This document shows positions 15,933-25,007 of a stretch of 40,704 nucleotides of DNA, one piece after another. The notes beneath the pieces are model-generated. The model did not search any database and was not told the origin of the DNA. It worked only from the letters and a program-made list of their open reading frames with translations. Origin of the DNA: Planctomycetia bacterium (GTDB lineage Bacteria; Planctomycetota; MHYJ01; WSZJ01); contig JADLHC010000148.1 in assembly GCA_020849035.1 (NCBI GenBank), positions 1-40,704 on the forward strand. The letters are read 5' to 3'. A program made the position numbers and the translations under genes. How positions within the stretch are numbered: position 1 is the stretch's first letter; each line of letters begins with the position of its first letter.

Positions 15933-18900
15933 TCAGCGCCCTTCGGCGCGGCGGAGCAGTTCGTCGCACTCCCCGCGCCAGGCCGGCACGCGCTCCGCGA
16001 CCCACGCCGCATCCTCCGAGGCCCCCGCGCCGTTCCCGAGCGCGAGGCGAGCGCGCGCCCGCTCGAGCCGCGCCCCGGGATGGTTGGGGCCGAGAGCGAC
16101 CGCGCGGTCGAGGGCGGCGAGGGCGTCCTCCGGCTTCGTACCGGGCGCGCGGCGGCGTGCTTCGCCGAGCAGGACCCACCCCTCGACCGACCTGCTGTTG
16201 ACCTCGACGGCCTTCTCGCAGTCCGCAAGCGCCGCGGCAAACGCCGCGACGGCGTCCTCACCGCGCGCGGCGCGCCAGGCGGCCTCCTCGAGGCGCAGGC
16301 GGCCGCGCCGGAACCAGACTTCCTCCCAGAGGCTGTTGATCGCGAGCGCGTTGCTGAAACTCGAAGCGGCGCCGGTCCACGTCGGCCGCGGATCCATGCC
16401 GTGCGCCGCCTCCCACGCGCCCAGCTGGCGCGCCGCCTCGCCGCGCCGCATCCAGGCCTCGGTGGCGCCGGAATTGAGGCGGATGGATCCGTCGAGAGCC
16501 TCGATGGCCCGCTGCAGGCGGGTCGGAGTGTCCCCCGTCCGCGCTTCGAGAATCTCCAGCCGGCCGACGGCGATCCCGTACTCGAACGCCCCTGCGGACT
16601 CCACCCGGATCGCCTCGAGGTCGCGGCGCGCAGCCGTCCGCAGTTCCGCGGTGCCTCGGCCCAGCGCCTCTTCGTGCTCGGCCCACTGGATCCGGCAATT
16701 CGCGCGGTCGAGGAGCGCCCGGACGGACGCCTGCACTGCGACGAGAGCGTCCAGGTCGGCGATCGCCCGGCGATAGACGTCGCCGGGCTCCTCCCCGTCC
16801 TGCACGAGGCAACCCGCCAGCAGCAGGTCGAGTTGGGCGCGCGAGCCCAGGATCCAGGTCGAGCGCGGCTCGAGCTCCAGCGCGCGGCCGAGGTCCGCCC
16901 TCGCGCCGTCCAGCAGGTCGCGCCAGGCGTCCCCCCGCACCCTCGCGAACACCGACAGCGCTTCCCGCACCGCCGCACGCGACGTCCAGAGCGCCACGGA
17001 GCGCGGGTCGAGCTCCAGCGCGCGGGCGAAGTCGGCCAGCGCCCCGTCGTACTGCTCCCGCGGGTCCTCGCCGCGGTTCTTCCGGAAGCGCCCGTCGTGG
17101 CGGCGGACGTCGCCGCGGCCGCCCCAGGCCTCGGCGGAGAGGGGCGCGAGCGCGATGGCGGCGTCGTAGTCGGCGACGGCGAGGGCGAGGCGTTCGGAGG
17201 GGTCGAGGGCGTGCTCGGCGAACCAGTAGGCCCAGGTGGCGTGAAGGGACCCGCGCGCGAGGCGGGGTGCGGCGTCGCGGGGCCGGGCCTCGACCGCAGC
17301 GGTCAGGTCCGCAAGCGCCCGCCCGAGCAGCTCCTCGGGGTCCGTCCCCCTCTCGCCGGCGCGGTCGCCCTCGAGCGCGAGGATCCTCCCGCGGAGCAGG
17401 CGCGCGGACCACGAGCCCGGGTCCAGCTCGAGCGCGCGCGTCAGGTCCGCCGCCGCGCGCTCGCACGCCGGCACGGGATCCCCGCCCAGCGACATCGCGC
17501 GCCCCGCCTCCGCCGCCTCGACCTCCGCGCGCCCCACCAGGAACGGCACGTACCCGGCGTCGGCCGCGATTCCGCGCGCGTAGTGGCGCTTCGCTCCCTC
17601 GAAGTCCAGCCGCGCCTTCGCCGCGCGCGCGAGCCCCTCGTAGCCCTCCTCGAGCGTCGGGTCCGCCGCCAGCGCCTGCTCGACGCGCCGCTCGCCGTCC
17701 GACCTCTCCGCGTCCGTCCCCCCATGCAGCTCCACGAGCCCCCGCAGGCACGACTCCTCCGCCCCCGCGGGCAGCGCGGCGAGGTCCGCCGCGATGCGGT
17801 CGCGAAGCGCCGACGCCTCCGCGTCCCCCGCCGCCAGCTCGGCGTCCGGCGGCGGAGCCCCGGCCCGCTCAGGATCGCCGCTCTTCGCGCGCCGGCGCCC
17901 CTCCTCCCGCGCCCAGGCCGCGCGCAGTTCCTCCAGCCGCTTCTCCCACCGCCGGAGATCGAGCAGCGCCCGTTCGTAGCGCGCCGGGGCGTAGCCGGGC
18001 TCCTTGGCCACGGCCTTCTCCTGCTCCTCCAGGGCGAGGTCGAACCGCTGGAGCGCGCGGTACAGCCGCCCGAGGCGGTAGTGCGGCTCGCCCAGCGCCG
18101 GGGCGCGCCCGATCGCCTCCCGCGCGGGGGCCTCCACGCGCGCCAGGAACTTCTCCTGCGCGGACACGGGGAGCCCCGCGCGCCGCAGCGCGAGGCTCGC
18201 GTCGAGGTTCGTCTCGGCGACCGAGCGAAGGAGGCGAAGCGCTTCCGCCTCCAGCCGCGCCTGTTCGCGGCGGCTGATGCGCGCCCGCAGGGACGCTCCG
18301 CCGGCGATCGTGAGCGCGATCGCGACGATCGCGCCCGCGGCGCTGAGGGAGCGGTGGCGGTGGATGCGCCGCAGGACGGACTCGAAGGCCGACGGGGGGC
18401 GCGCCAGGATGGCTTCGCCGGCCATGCAGCGGTCGAGGTCCTCCGCGAGCTCCTTCGCCGTGGCGTAGCGACGCCGCGGATCGCGCGCCATCGCCTTGAG
18501 GATGATCGTCTCCAGGTCGCGCCCGAGGCCGCGCGGAGGCGGCGGGTCGTTGGCGATCTTCTCGAGGATCACCGCCATCGGGTCTGTCCCGGCGTACGCC
18601 GGCCGCCCCGTCGCCGCCTCGTAGAGGACGGCGCCCAGCGCGTAGACGTCGCTGCGCGCATCCACGAGGTCCAGGTTCCCCTGCGCCTGCTCGGGCGCCA
18701 TGTAGACCGGCGTCCCCAGGATTGTCCCGTGCACGGTCAGCCGGGCGTCCCCCGGACGGCCCACCGTGTGCGCCAGCCCGAAGTCCGAGATCTTCGGCCG
18801 CGGCGCCTCCGGGTTCCCCTCCAGCAGGATGTTCTCCGGCTTCAGGTCGCGGTGCACGATTCCCTTCTCGTGCGCGCACGCGAGCCCGAGCGCCACGTCG

Positions 18901-19394
18901 CGCACGAGCCGCATCGCCTCGTGCGGCGACAGCCGGCCGCCCTTCTTCGCCAGGTGCCGCGCAAGGCTCCCCCCCTCCAGCAGCTCCATCGTCAGGTACG
19001 GCTGCCCGCCCTCCGACCCCAGGTCGAACACCGCGACGAGGTTCGGGTGGCGCAGCCGCGCCGCCGCCTCCGCTTCCAGCCGGAACCGCTGGAACAGCTC
19101 CGCCGATTCGCCCGGCTGCACGCGCACGAGCTTCAGGGCCACTTCGCGCTTCAGCTCCGTGTCGAAGGCCCGATGCACGGTCCCCATGGCCCCGCGGCCG
19201 AGGGTGCCTCTCAGCTCGTAGCGCCCGATGCGTCCCGGCGCACCCGCGGCCGGAGGGACCGCTGCCGAGGAAGCGATCCGGGTCGCCTCCGCCGCCGCGC
19301 CGTCCGACGGTCGCACGACCGTCGCGGCGGCCGGGTCGACAGGGGGCGCCGGCCGGGCCGGATTCCCGCCACTCGCCCCGCCCTCGCTCGGCAT
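15933..19394 (-). CDS. Membrane Ser/Thr protein kinase with TPR sensor
   Basis: A 1153-residue Hanks-type kinase. After a Pro/Ala-rich N-terminus the kinase domain covers about 58-325: glycine loop G66-R-G-A-M-G71, catalytic lysine K88, H181-R-D183-L-K-P-E-N loop, D204-F-G206 and APE at 233-235. All essential residues are present. One membrane helix follows (about 349-368), then roughly 780 residues of TPR-like helices. With the kinase inside the cell, the TPR region should lie outside the membrane, a layout frequent in Planctomycetota and Myxococcota. ATG 19394 is preceded by GGAGGAG, and a TATTCT box lies about 40 bp upstream. Ligand and phosphorylation targets unknown. Confidence 0.9.
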   Translation of the reverse strand: MPSEGGASGGNPARPAPPVDPAAATVVRPSDGAAAEATRIASSAAVPPAAGAPGRIGRYELRGTLGRGAMGTVHRAFDTELKREVALKLVRVQPGESAELFQRFRLEAEAAARLRHPNLVAVFDLGSEGGQPYLTMELLEGGSLARHLAKKGGRLSPHEAMRLVRDVALGLACAHEKGIVHRDLKPENILLEGNPEAPRPKISDFGLAHTVGRPGDARLTVHGTILGTPVYMAPEQAQGNLDLVDARSDVYALGAVLYEAATGRPAYAGTDPMAVILEKIANDPPPPRGLGRDLETIILKAMARDPRRRYATAKELAEDLDRCMAGEAILARPPSAFESVLRRIHRHRSLSAAGAIVAIALTIAGGASLRARISRREQARLEAEALRLLRSVAETNLDASLALRRAGLPVSAQEKFLARVEAPAREAIGRAPALGEPHYRLGRLYRALQRFDLALEEQEKAVAKEPGYAPARYERALLDLRRWEKRLEELRAAWAREEGRRRAKSGDPERAGAPPPDAELAAGDAEASALRDRIAADLAALPAGAEESCLRGLVELHGGTDAERSDGERRVEQALAADPTLEEGYEGLARAAKARLDFEGAKRHYARGIAADAGYVPFLVGRAEVEAAEAGRAMSLGGDPVPACERAAADLTRALELDPGSWSARLLRGRILALEGDRAGERGTDPEELLGRALADLTAAVEARPRDAAPRLARGSLHATWAYWFAEHALDPSERLALAVADYDAAIALAPLSAEAWGGRGDVRRHDGRFRKNRGEDPREQYDGALADFARALELDPRSVALWTSRAAVREALSVFARVRGDAWRDLLDGARADLGRALELEPRSTWILGSRAQLDLLLAGCLVQDGEEPGDVYRRAIADLDALVAVQASVRALLDRANCRIQWAEHEEALGRGTAELRTAARRDLEAIRVESAGAFEYGIAVGRLEILEARTGDTPTRLQRAIEALDGSIRLNSGATEAWMRRGEAARQLGAWEAAHGMDPRPTWTGAASSFSNALAINSLWEEVWFRRGRLRLEEAAWRAARGEDAVAAFAAALADCEKAVEVNSRSVEGWVLLGEARRRAPGTKPEDALAALDRAVALGPNHPGARLERARARLALGNGAGASEDAAWVAERVPAWRGECDELLRRAEGR

Positions 19395-19750
19395 CGATGC
19401 TCCTCCGCGCGGCTACTCCGTCGCCGCGGAGAGAATAGGGTTGCCGCAGGGCGGGCGCAAGGCAGGGTTGGGCGCGGCCCTGAAGCCTCACCTTCCCGGG
19501 CCGGGCACCCCGGTCCGAAAACAGGTCTTCGTGCCGGCCGGCCGGCGATGGAGAATCTTGCGCGCGTCCGGATTCCGGACGCACCTCCCTCAACCGCCGT
19601 CTCCTGACTGCCCGGCCAAGTTGATCTGCACCATGGACTTGCGGCGAAGTCGCGCCGCAGGCTGCGTCCCGGCGCGGTTTCTGCATCGCGGGCTGGTTCC
19701 CTGATTCCAGGGCCGGGCCGCAGGCGGCCCCGGACAAGAGGAGATCCCCC
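19395..19750. other. Intergenic region between divergent kinase and vWA genes
   Basis: 356 bp without a convincing gene. On the right it carries GAGGAG at 19737-19742 as ribosome-binding site for the vWA gene and, before it, a 6-bp perfect hairpin GGGCCG-CAGG-CGGCCC (19715-19730). On the left is the TATTCT box of the kinase. A 19-bp sequence, CAGGTCTTCGTGCCGGCCG at 19522-19540, is an exact direct repeat of 10009-10027. Nothing else is visible. Confidence 0.6.
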
Positions 19751-22225
19751 ATGAGCACGTTGCTGCGCTGGTCCGCGGTCCTCGCCGTCCTCGCGGCGCT
19801 CGTCGCCACCGCCGCCGCCCAGGAGGCCCCCGGCTCGACCGACGACGAGTGGCGCTCGCGGGAGAAACTCAGGGAGGCCCGGCGGGAGGTCGACAGCCGG
19901 TCGAAGACCCGCGACGCACGCCTCCGCGAACGCGACGCCGCGGCCGGACCCGAGAAAACCGCGCGCGAAGCCCTCGACAAGGCGAGGTTCGAGCGGCAGC
20001 TCGCGGAACGCATCGACGAGTCGGTCCGCAACCCCGAGGCGAACCCTTCCGACGCCCTGAAGCGCCTGAAGGCCCACATCAAGGAGATCGAGGAGGAGCT
20101 GGAGCGCCTGACGAAGGAGGCGAAGGAGACCACGGGGAACCTCGACCTGGCTCTCGCCCTGGGGGCCAACGCGAACTACCTCGAGCGGCTGTACGCGAAG
20201 CGGGACGCGATGGTGAACGGGGGGACGCCGGAGGAGAAGAAGCGCAAGGAGGAGTGGCGGCGCGCCGCGCGGGAGGTCGCGCTGCGGAAGATCGACGCGT
20301 ACTGGGACGCGCAGGGAACCTGGCGGCACGCCTCGAGCGAGCTGGCCCAGAAGCAGGGGCTGCTCGACGGCGCCGAGGCCGACCTGGCCAGAGCGCAGGC
20401 GGCGCTGGCCGCGCTCGAAGCGGAGCTGGAGGAGCGCTTCCGCAAAGCGCCGCCGGCGTTCGTGCTGCGCGCAAGCGCGGAGGCGGGCGGGGCGAGGGTC
20501 TACGACGCCTCCTGGGTGAGCGAGGAGGCCGTCCTCGACGAGCGGATCGCGTTCATGCGCAAGGCCGTCGTCGCGCAGGCGCGGGAGATCGAGGTGCAGA
20601 CGCGGCGCCGGGACGCGATGCTGACGTCGTACCTGGAGGCGAGCGACGAGTCGATCGCGGCGATCAAGGCGTACGAGGAGGCGATCTGGACGCAGGCCTA
20701 CCGGTCGATCTTCATCGACATGGCCGACAGCGCGACCTCGCTGGCGCTGGCGTTCAAGGACGGCGGCATCGTCGGGCTCGGCGTGACCGCGGCCGTCGAC
20801 CTCGGCAGCAAGCTGTACGACTACGGCTCGGGCTCGATCGGGCGGCGGTACGAGATGCCGTCCACGGCAGCCAACGGCCCGCCGCCGGCCCACGACGCGA
20901 TGGTCTACGTCGGCCAGGAGGGCAAGACCGTCGTCAAATCCGCGATCAAGACGACCCTCAAGGCCCTCATCGAGGGCGGCCGCGCCGGCGCCGCGGACTA
21001 CCGCCGGCTGGTCGACGCGGAGCCGTTCATCCAGGAGCTCTGGGTGCTGCTGAAGCGCCGGGTGATCTTCGGGAACCGCGTGTCGGAACAGGCGATCGTC
21101 CTCGTGTTCCGCGAGACGTCGGAGGCGCTCGTCGTGCGGTCCCTCCGCGACCGCATCACGGGGGCGCTCGGGGCTTTCAAGGACGGGCTGAAGAAGGGCC
21201 TGATCAACCCCAAGGTGCTCCGGTCCACGGGCCGCTCGATGGCGCAGGCGGCGGTGAAGACCTTCCTGATCGAGATGGCGCGCTCGGAACGGCTCGAGGC
21301 GTGGGCGAACTTCACGGAGAAGGAGGCCGTCGCCCTGGCGATCTACCGGCAGATGCGTCAGGAGAGCAACCTGCTGCAGTTCGAGAAGCTGCAGTTCGAG
21401 GCCTACCAGGAGTACCTCAAGGAACTCCTCGAGGAACGGCGACGGGCGACGGCTTCCCGCCGCCTTCGCGTGGACAAGGACGAGGCGATTCCCGCTTCCG
21501 CCCGGGCCGCGGACGGCTCGATCAGGCTGGAGCTGCGTCTGGAATTCTCGAGGGACGTCGACGGGGTCCGCGTGAACGTGAACGGGAAGCCCGCCGAGGG
21601 CGAGGCTGCCGGGGCGGTCTGGCGCGGAAAGGTCACCGTCCCGGCGGGGGAAAGCGTCGCGCAGGTCTCGGTGGAGGGGCGCGACATCCTCTCGAAGGTC
21701 GGGATCGACGCGCAGCCCCGGACTGTGTCCTCCTTCAATGCTCCGCAGGACTCGTGGATGTTCCTGGAGGGCGGGGCGGACAACACGCATGCCGTCCGGT
21801 TGGGCGACCGCAAGCCCGGGGTGTCGATCGTGATCCTGGTCGACTGCTCGGGCAGCATGGACCAGAACGAGCGGATGAAGCGCGCGAAGACGGCGGCCCG
21901 CGGGGTTCTCAGGCCCGAGTCGCTCGGGCCGGACGACGAAGTCGCCCTGTGGACCTTTGCGGAGTACGACGCGCGGCTCCGCGTCGAATTCACGTCGGAC
22001 GTCGCCCGGGTCGCCTCCGTGGTCGAATCGCTCAACGCGGACGGGAACACGCCGCTGGCGCTCGGGATCATGAAGGCCGGCGACTACCTGCTCACGGCCG
22101 GGCGCAACAGGAAGAAGGTCCTCATCGTGCTGTCCGACGGCGAGGAGACGAACAACGGCAATCCCATCGAGGCCATGCGCCGCCTCAGGATCCGTGGAGC
22201 CGAGATCCGGGAGGAACTCCGATGA
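19751..22225 (+). CDS. Exported coiled-coil protein ending in a vWA domain that lacks its last strand and helix
   Basis: An 824-residue protein with a signal peptide (residues 1-23, ending ATAAAQ). Residues about 30-230 are highly charged coiled coil (IKEIEEELERLTKEAKE). A helical middle and a short beta domain (about 590-680) follow. From about 690 comes a von Willebrand A domain: MIDAS D698-C-S-G-S-M, the Thr in NADGNTPLALG and the Asp in LIVLSDGEET. A normal vWA domain continues with a strand of the type V-x-V-I-G-(F/L)-D and a helix. Here it stops at RRLRIRGAEIREELR. The missing strand-helix is found near the end of the next gene. The 3' end overlaps that gene by 4 nt (ATGA), so the two are translationally coupled. 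Likely located in the periplasm or at the cell surface. Confidence 0.85.
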   Translation: MSTLLRWSAVLAVLAALVATAAAQEAPGSTDDEWRSREKLREARREVDSRSKTRDARLRERDAAAGPEKTAREALDKARFERQLAERIDESVRNPEANPSDALKRLKAHIKEIEEELERLTKEAKETTGNLDLALALGANANYLERLYAKRDAMVNGGTPEEKKRKEEWRRAAREVALRKIDAYWDAQGTWRHASSELAQKQGLLDGAEADLARAQAALAALEAELEERFRKAPPAFVLRASAEAGGARVYDASWVSEEAVLDERIAFMRKAVVAQAREIEVQTRRRDAMLTSYLEASDESIAAIKAYEEAIWTQAYRSIFIDMADSATSLALAFKDGGIVGLGVTAAVDLGSKLYDYGSGSIGRRYEMPSTAANGPPPAHDAMVYVGQEGKTVVKSAIKTTLKALIEGGRAGAADYRRLVDAEPFIQELWVLLKRRVIFGNRVSEQAIVLVFRETSEALVVRSLRDRITGALGAFKDGLKKGLINPKVLRSTGRSMAQAAVKTFLIEMARSERLEAWANFTEKEAVALAIYRQMRQESNLLQFEKLQFEAYQEYLKELLEERRRATASRRLRVDKDEAIPASARAADGSIRLELRLEFSRDVDGVRVNVNGKPAEGEAAGAVWRGKVTVPAGESVAQVSVEGRDILSKVGIDAQPRTVSSFNAPQDSWMFLEGGADNTHAVRLGDRKPGVSIVILVDCSGSMDQNERMKRAKTAARGVLRPESLGPDDEVALWTFAEYDARLRVEFTSDVARVASVVESLNADGNTPLALGIMKAGDYLLTAGRNRKKVLIVLSDGEETNNGNPIEAMRRLRIRGAEIREELR

Positions 22226-24192
22226 AATCGCTTCTCGTCGCCCTCGCCTGCGCCGCCCTTGCGTCTGCCCAGGACCGCCGGGTCGCGCCCGGAGAGCTGC
22301 CGCACAGTTTTGAGGTCGCAGCGCCGTCCGCCGGGTACGTGCTGCTGGAGTTCCCCGACCAGCCCAAGGGGTTCACGCCGTTTCTGAGTTTCGCTGAGAA
22401 GCGGGACTGGCCGATGCACTCCGACAGCTGCGAAGCGAGGGTCGAGGCCGGCACGGTGGCGTTCATCCTCTCGGACCGGTGGGGAACGAAGATCGCCGGG
22501 GAGATCCGGTTCCGCGTGACGTTCACGGCCGAGGACGACTCCAGCGAGCCCAACGGTGACTGGGCCCGGCCGCGCCGCGCCGGGTTCGACGAGAAACTCG
22601 CGCTGCGGCTCCGCCCGGCCGGCGACCGCGACGTGGTCGTGCTCGAGGCGCCGGGCCCGGGTTACGTCCGCGCGACGTTCGAGGGGGCGCACGCCGACGT
22701 CGAGGCCGTTTTCAACCTGGACGGGACACGGAACCTGGGCGCGAATCTCGCCCGCGTCGACGTCGCCGGAGCCGTGTTCGCCGTGGTCCAGGATCACTGG
22801 GGGAGCGCCCGCCGTGAGCCTCTCCACGTCACGTTTTCGTTCGAGCCCGAGACGGACGCGTTCGAGCCGAACGACACGCCCGGAAGCGCCGCCGCCCTCG
22901 AGCCCGGCGACTGGCAGCGGGCGCGCATTGCTCCGGGAAATGACAGCGACTGGTTCGCGGTGGACGTCCCGGAGGACGGCTACATCGTCCTCGACTGCGA
23001 GATCTCGGACAGGTTCGATCCGCACCTTCAGGCCAGCCGGCCGGGCGAAGACCGGCCTTTCGCGGATGGCAGGAACCTCCCGGTCAAGTCCGGCCCGGTG
23101 CTCCTGCGCCTCTACGAGCGCTGGGGAAGACCGACGCCCGGTCCGTTCGCGTTCCGGGTCCTGTTCGTGGCCGAGCCGGACGAGACCGGTCCGAACGACT
23201 CGGCCGATGACCCTGCCCGGATCGAGACGAACCGCCCGTACGAGCTCGCGATCGCGACGCCGACGGACCTGGATTTCCTCCAGTTCGGTCTCGCGCAGCC
23301 GGCCGCCGTCGAAATCGAGACGCTCGGCCCGCTCCCCAGGGACCTCACGGTCGCCCTCCTCGACGCCGAGGGCCGCGAGACCCCCTTTGGCGCCGGGCCT
23401 CGATTCCTGGGCCCCGGAACTCACCGCGTGGTCCTGCACACCCGGTGGGGCTCCTACTCGCTGCAGCCCTTCACGTTCCGCGTCCTGACGTCTCCCATCG
23501 AGGACCCGGAGGAAGCGAATGACTCCCGGGAATCGGCGCGTCCGCTGGCGCTCGGCGCAACGATCGACGTCCGCCTCGGCCCGGGCGAGCACGACGAGGA
23601 TTGGTATGCCCTGGACGTGCCCCGGGAGGGCCTGCTCTACGTGATGACCTCCGAGGATTCGCTCTGGCCCGACCACACAGCGGCCGTGCACCTGCTCGAT
23701 GCGGAAGGGAAGGAGGTCAAGGAACTCGTGCAGTCGCCCTTCAAACCGGACCGGTTATGCGCCGTCAAGGCAGGACGGTGGTTCCTCCGCGTGAGACCGC
23801 AGCAGTGGCACGTCCCGCCGATTCAGACGCTGCGGCTGGAAGCGGTGCTGGCCGTGACGGACACGGGCGAGAAGCCGCCTCCGGGAGTCCTCGACATTGC
23901 GGTGATCGGTCTCGACCTCGACACGAACGCCATGCCCGCGCTCCGGGCGATTGCTTCGGAGGGCAAGGCGTCCTTCGAGAACACGAACGATCTGGGCGGG
24001 CTGGAGAACCGCATGCGGACGGTCGTGGAGGAAGGGAAGAGCGACGCGGCGCGGCGGGCGCGCCGGGATGAGGGGCAGAAGCCTGACGAAGGGAGGAGGT
24101 GGGTGTGGCTGGCAGGAGGGGGAGCCACGGCCTTCCTGGCAGCGATCCTCGTGGTCGTGATGGTGCTTCGGAGGCGCCCGGGAGCGGTGTAG
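22222..24192 (+). CDS. Exported PPC-repeat protein carrying a vWA C-terminal remnant and a membrane anchor
   Basis: A 656-residue protein starting at ATG 22222 with a signal peptide (MKSLLVALACAALASAQ). Residues about 18-545 form about five tandem beta units of around 110 residues. They resemble bacterial pre-peptidase C-terminal domains and are marked by EPNG, EPNDTPGSA, GPNDSADDPA and EANDSRESA and by D-x-D-W-(F/Y)-A-V-D-V-P. Residues about 556-606 (LDIAVIGLDLDTNAMPALRAI, then FENTNDLGGLENRM) match the last strand and helix of a vWA domain, not a PPC unit. A membrane helix (about 628-647) and a basic tail end the protein. It should be anchored with the repeats outside. See the finding on the divided vWA domain. 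Confidence 0.85.
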   Translation: MKSLLVALACAALASAQDRRVAPGELPHSFEVAAPSAGYVLLEFPDQPKGFTPFLSFAEKRDWPMHSDSCEARVEAGTVAFILSDRWGTKIAGEIRFRVTFTAEDDSSEPNGDWARPRRAGFDEKLALRLRPAGDRDVVVLEAPGPGYVRATFEGAHADVEAVFNLDGTRNLGANLARVDVAGAVFAVVQDHWGSARREPLHVTFSFEPETDAFEPNDTPGSAAALEPGDWQRARIAPGNDSDWFAVDVPEDGYIVLDCEISDRFDPHLQASRPGEDRPFADGRNLPVKSGPVLLRLYERWGRPTPGPFAFRVLFVAEPDETGPNDSADDPARIETNRPYELAIATPTDLDFLQFGLAQPAAVEIETLGPLPRDLTVALLDAEGRETPFGAGPRFLGPGTHRVVLHTRWGSYSLQPFTFRVLTSPIEDPEEANDSRESARPLALGATIDVRLGPGEHDEDWYALDVPREGLLYVMTSEDSLWPDHTAAVHLLDAEGKEVKELVQSPFKPDRLCAVKAGRWFLRVRPQQWHVPPIQTLRLEAVLAVTDTGEKPPPGVLDIAVIGLDLDTNAMPALRAIASEGKASFENTNDLGGLENRMRTVVEEGKSDAARRARRDEGQKPDEGRRWVWLAGGGATAFLAAILVVVMVLRRRPGAV

Positions 24193-24230
24193 GGCACCGG
24201 TGGCGGGCGGGGCTCCGGGCAGAGTGCTGT

Positions 24231-24252
24231 GAGGCCGGCTTGAGCCGGCCTC
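24231..24252 (+). terminator. Hairpin after the vWA/PPC pair
   Basis: A perfect 9-bp stem, GAGGCCGGC/GCCGGCCTC, with loop TTGA, 38 bp after the stop. There is no T tract, so it may act as a transcript-end stabiliser or weak terminator. Confidence 0.4.
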
Positions 24253-24334
24253 CACCCCACGCTCGGGGGTCGAGCGGGGCGCGGGACGCCGCCAACGGAT
24301 GGCCGGCGATCCGGATTCGCCGTATCGTGGGCTC

Positions 24335-24883
24335 ATGCCGCGCGTTCCCGGAGCACTCATCGCCTTCGTCGCCCTCGTCTCCGCAGGATGCGGCCCCTCG
24401 GCAGGCGGGGCGTCCCCCGAGTCCGTGTTCGACCGGGCGAGAACGTGCAGTTCGACGGGCGACTGGGCCGGGTTCTACGATTGCGTCGCGCCGGAGAAAC
24501 GCGACTCGCTCATCGGGGCGCTGCTCTACCTCGCGGGCTTCACAAAGATGGCCGGCGACGCGGCTGAAGCCGAGTACCTGAAGGTGATGGCGGCGCACGG
24601 GCTCGATCCAAGACCGCCCGTGCCCGATCCGTCCGCCCCGCAGGGAGCGCAACTCGCCCAGTGGCTGGCGCCGGCAAAGGATCGCAGGAAGCTCTTTGCC
24701 GACCTCATGGAGTACACGAAGCCGACCCGCAAGGCCGACGACAGGACTCTCGACCCTGCGGCAGTGCTTTCGAACGTGCAGGTCTCCGGCGATTCGGCGA
24801 CGGGCACCCTGACAAGGCAGGACGGCGGGAAGAAGACGGTCCGCTTCGCGAAGGTGGACGGCCGCTGGTTCCTGGACGAGTAG
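24335..24883 (+). CDS. Lipoprotein of unknown function
   Basis: A 182-residue protein. ATG 24335 is chosen because it gives a compact lipoprotein signal ending VSAG-C19 and lies 6 nt after TATCGT (24323-24328); the frame is open further upstream without support. The mature part begins with a helix (SPESVFDRARTCSSTGDWAGFYDCVAPEKR) that resembles the start of small exported proteins of the DUF4878/NTF2-like kind. It ends with VSGDSATGTLTRQDGG and VRFAKVDGRWFLDE, a typical NTF2-like final strand. It probably sits in the outer or cytoplasmic membrane. Function unknown. Confidence 0.75.
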   Translation: MPRVPGALIAFVALVSAGCGPSAGGASPESVFDRARTCSSTGDWAGFYDCVAPEKRDSLIGALLYLAGFTKMAGDAAEAEYLKVMAAHGLDPRPPVPDPSAPQGAQLAQWLAPAKDRRKLFADLMEYTKPTRKADDRTLDPAAVLSNVQVSGDSATGTLTRQDGGKKTVRFAKVDGRWFLDE

Positions 24884-25007
24884 GCGCGGTCCCGGCCGCG
24901 CCTGCGTCCCGGCGCTCCGCCCGCTGAAACAGAAGCTGGCATTTCCGTTGCCGCCGCCGATGATCTCGTCGCCCGCGCCTCCGCGACCCTCCCCGTCGAG
25001 TGTTCTC

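Noticed and set aside
16080..19607. 1175-codon plus-strand frame opposite the kinase
   Set aside because: Arg/Pro/Leu-rich antisense shadow of the kinase-TPR gene.
22206..23887. 8-bp TCCGGGAG repeats as target-site duplication of an inserted element in the vWA gene
   Set aside because: Excision between them leaves the two parts out of frame, and an 8-mer of this composition is not rare; kept only as a side note.
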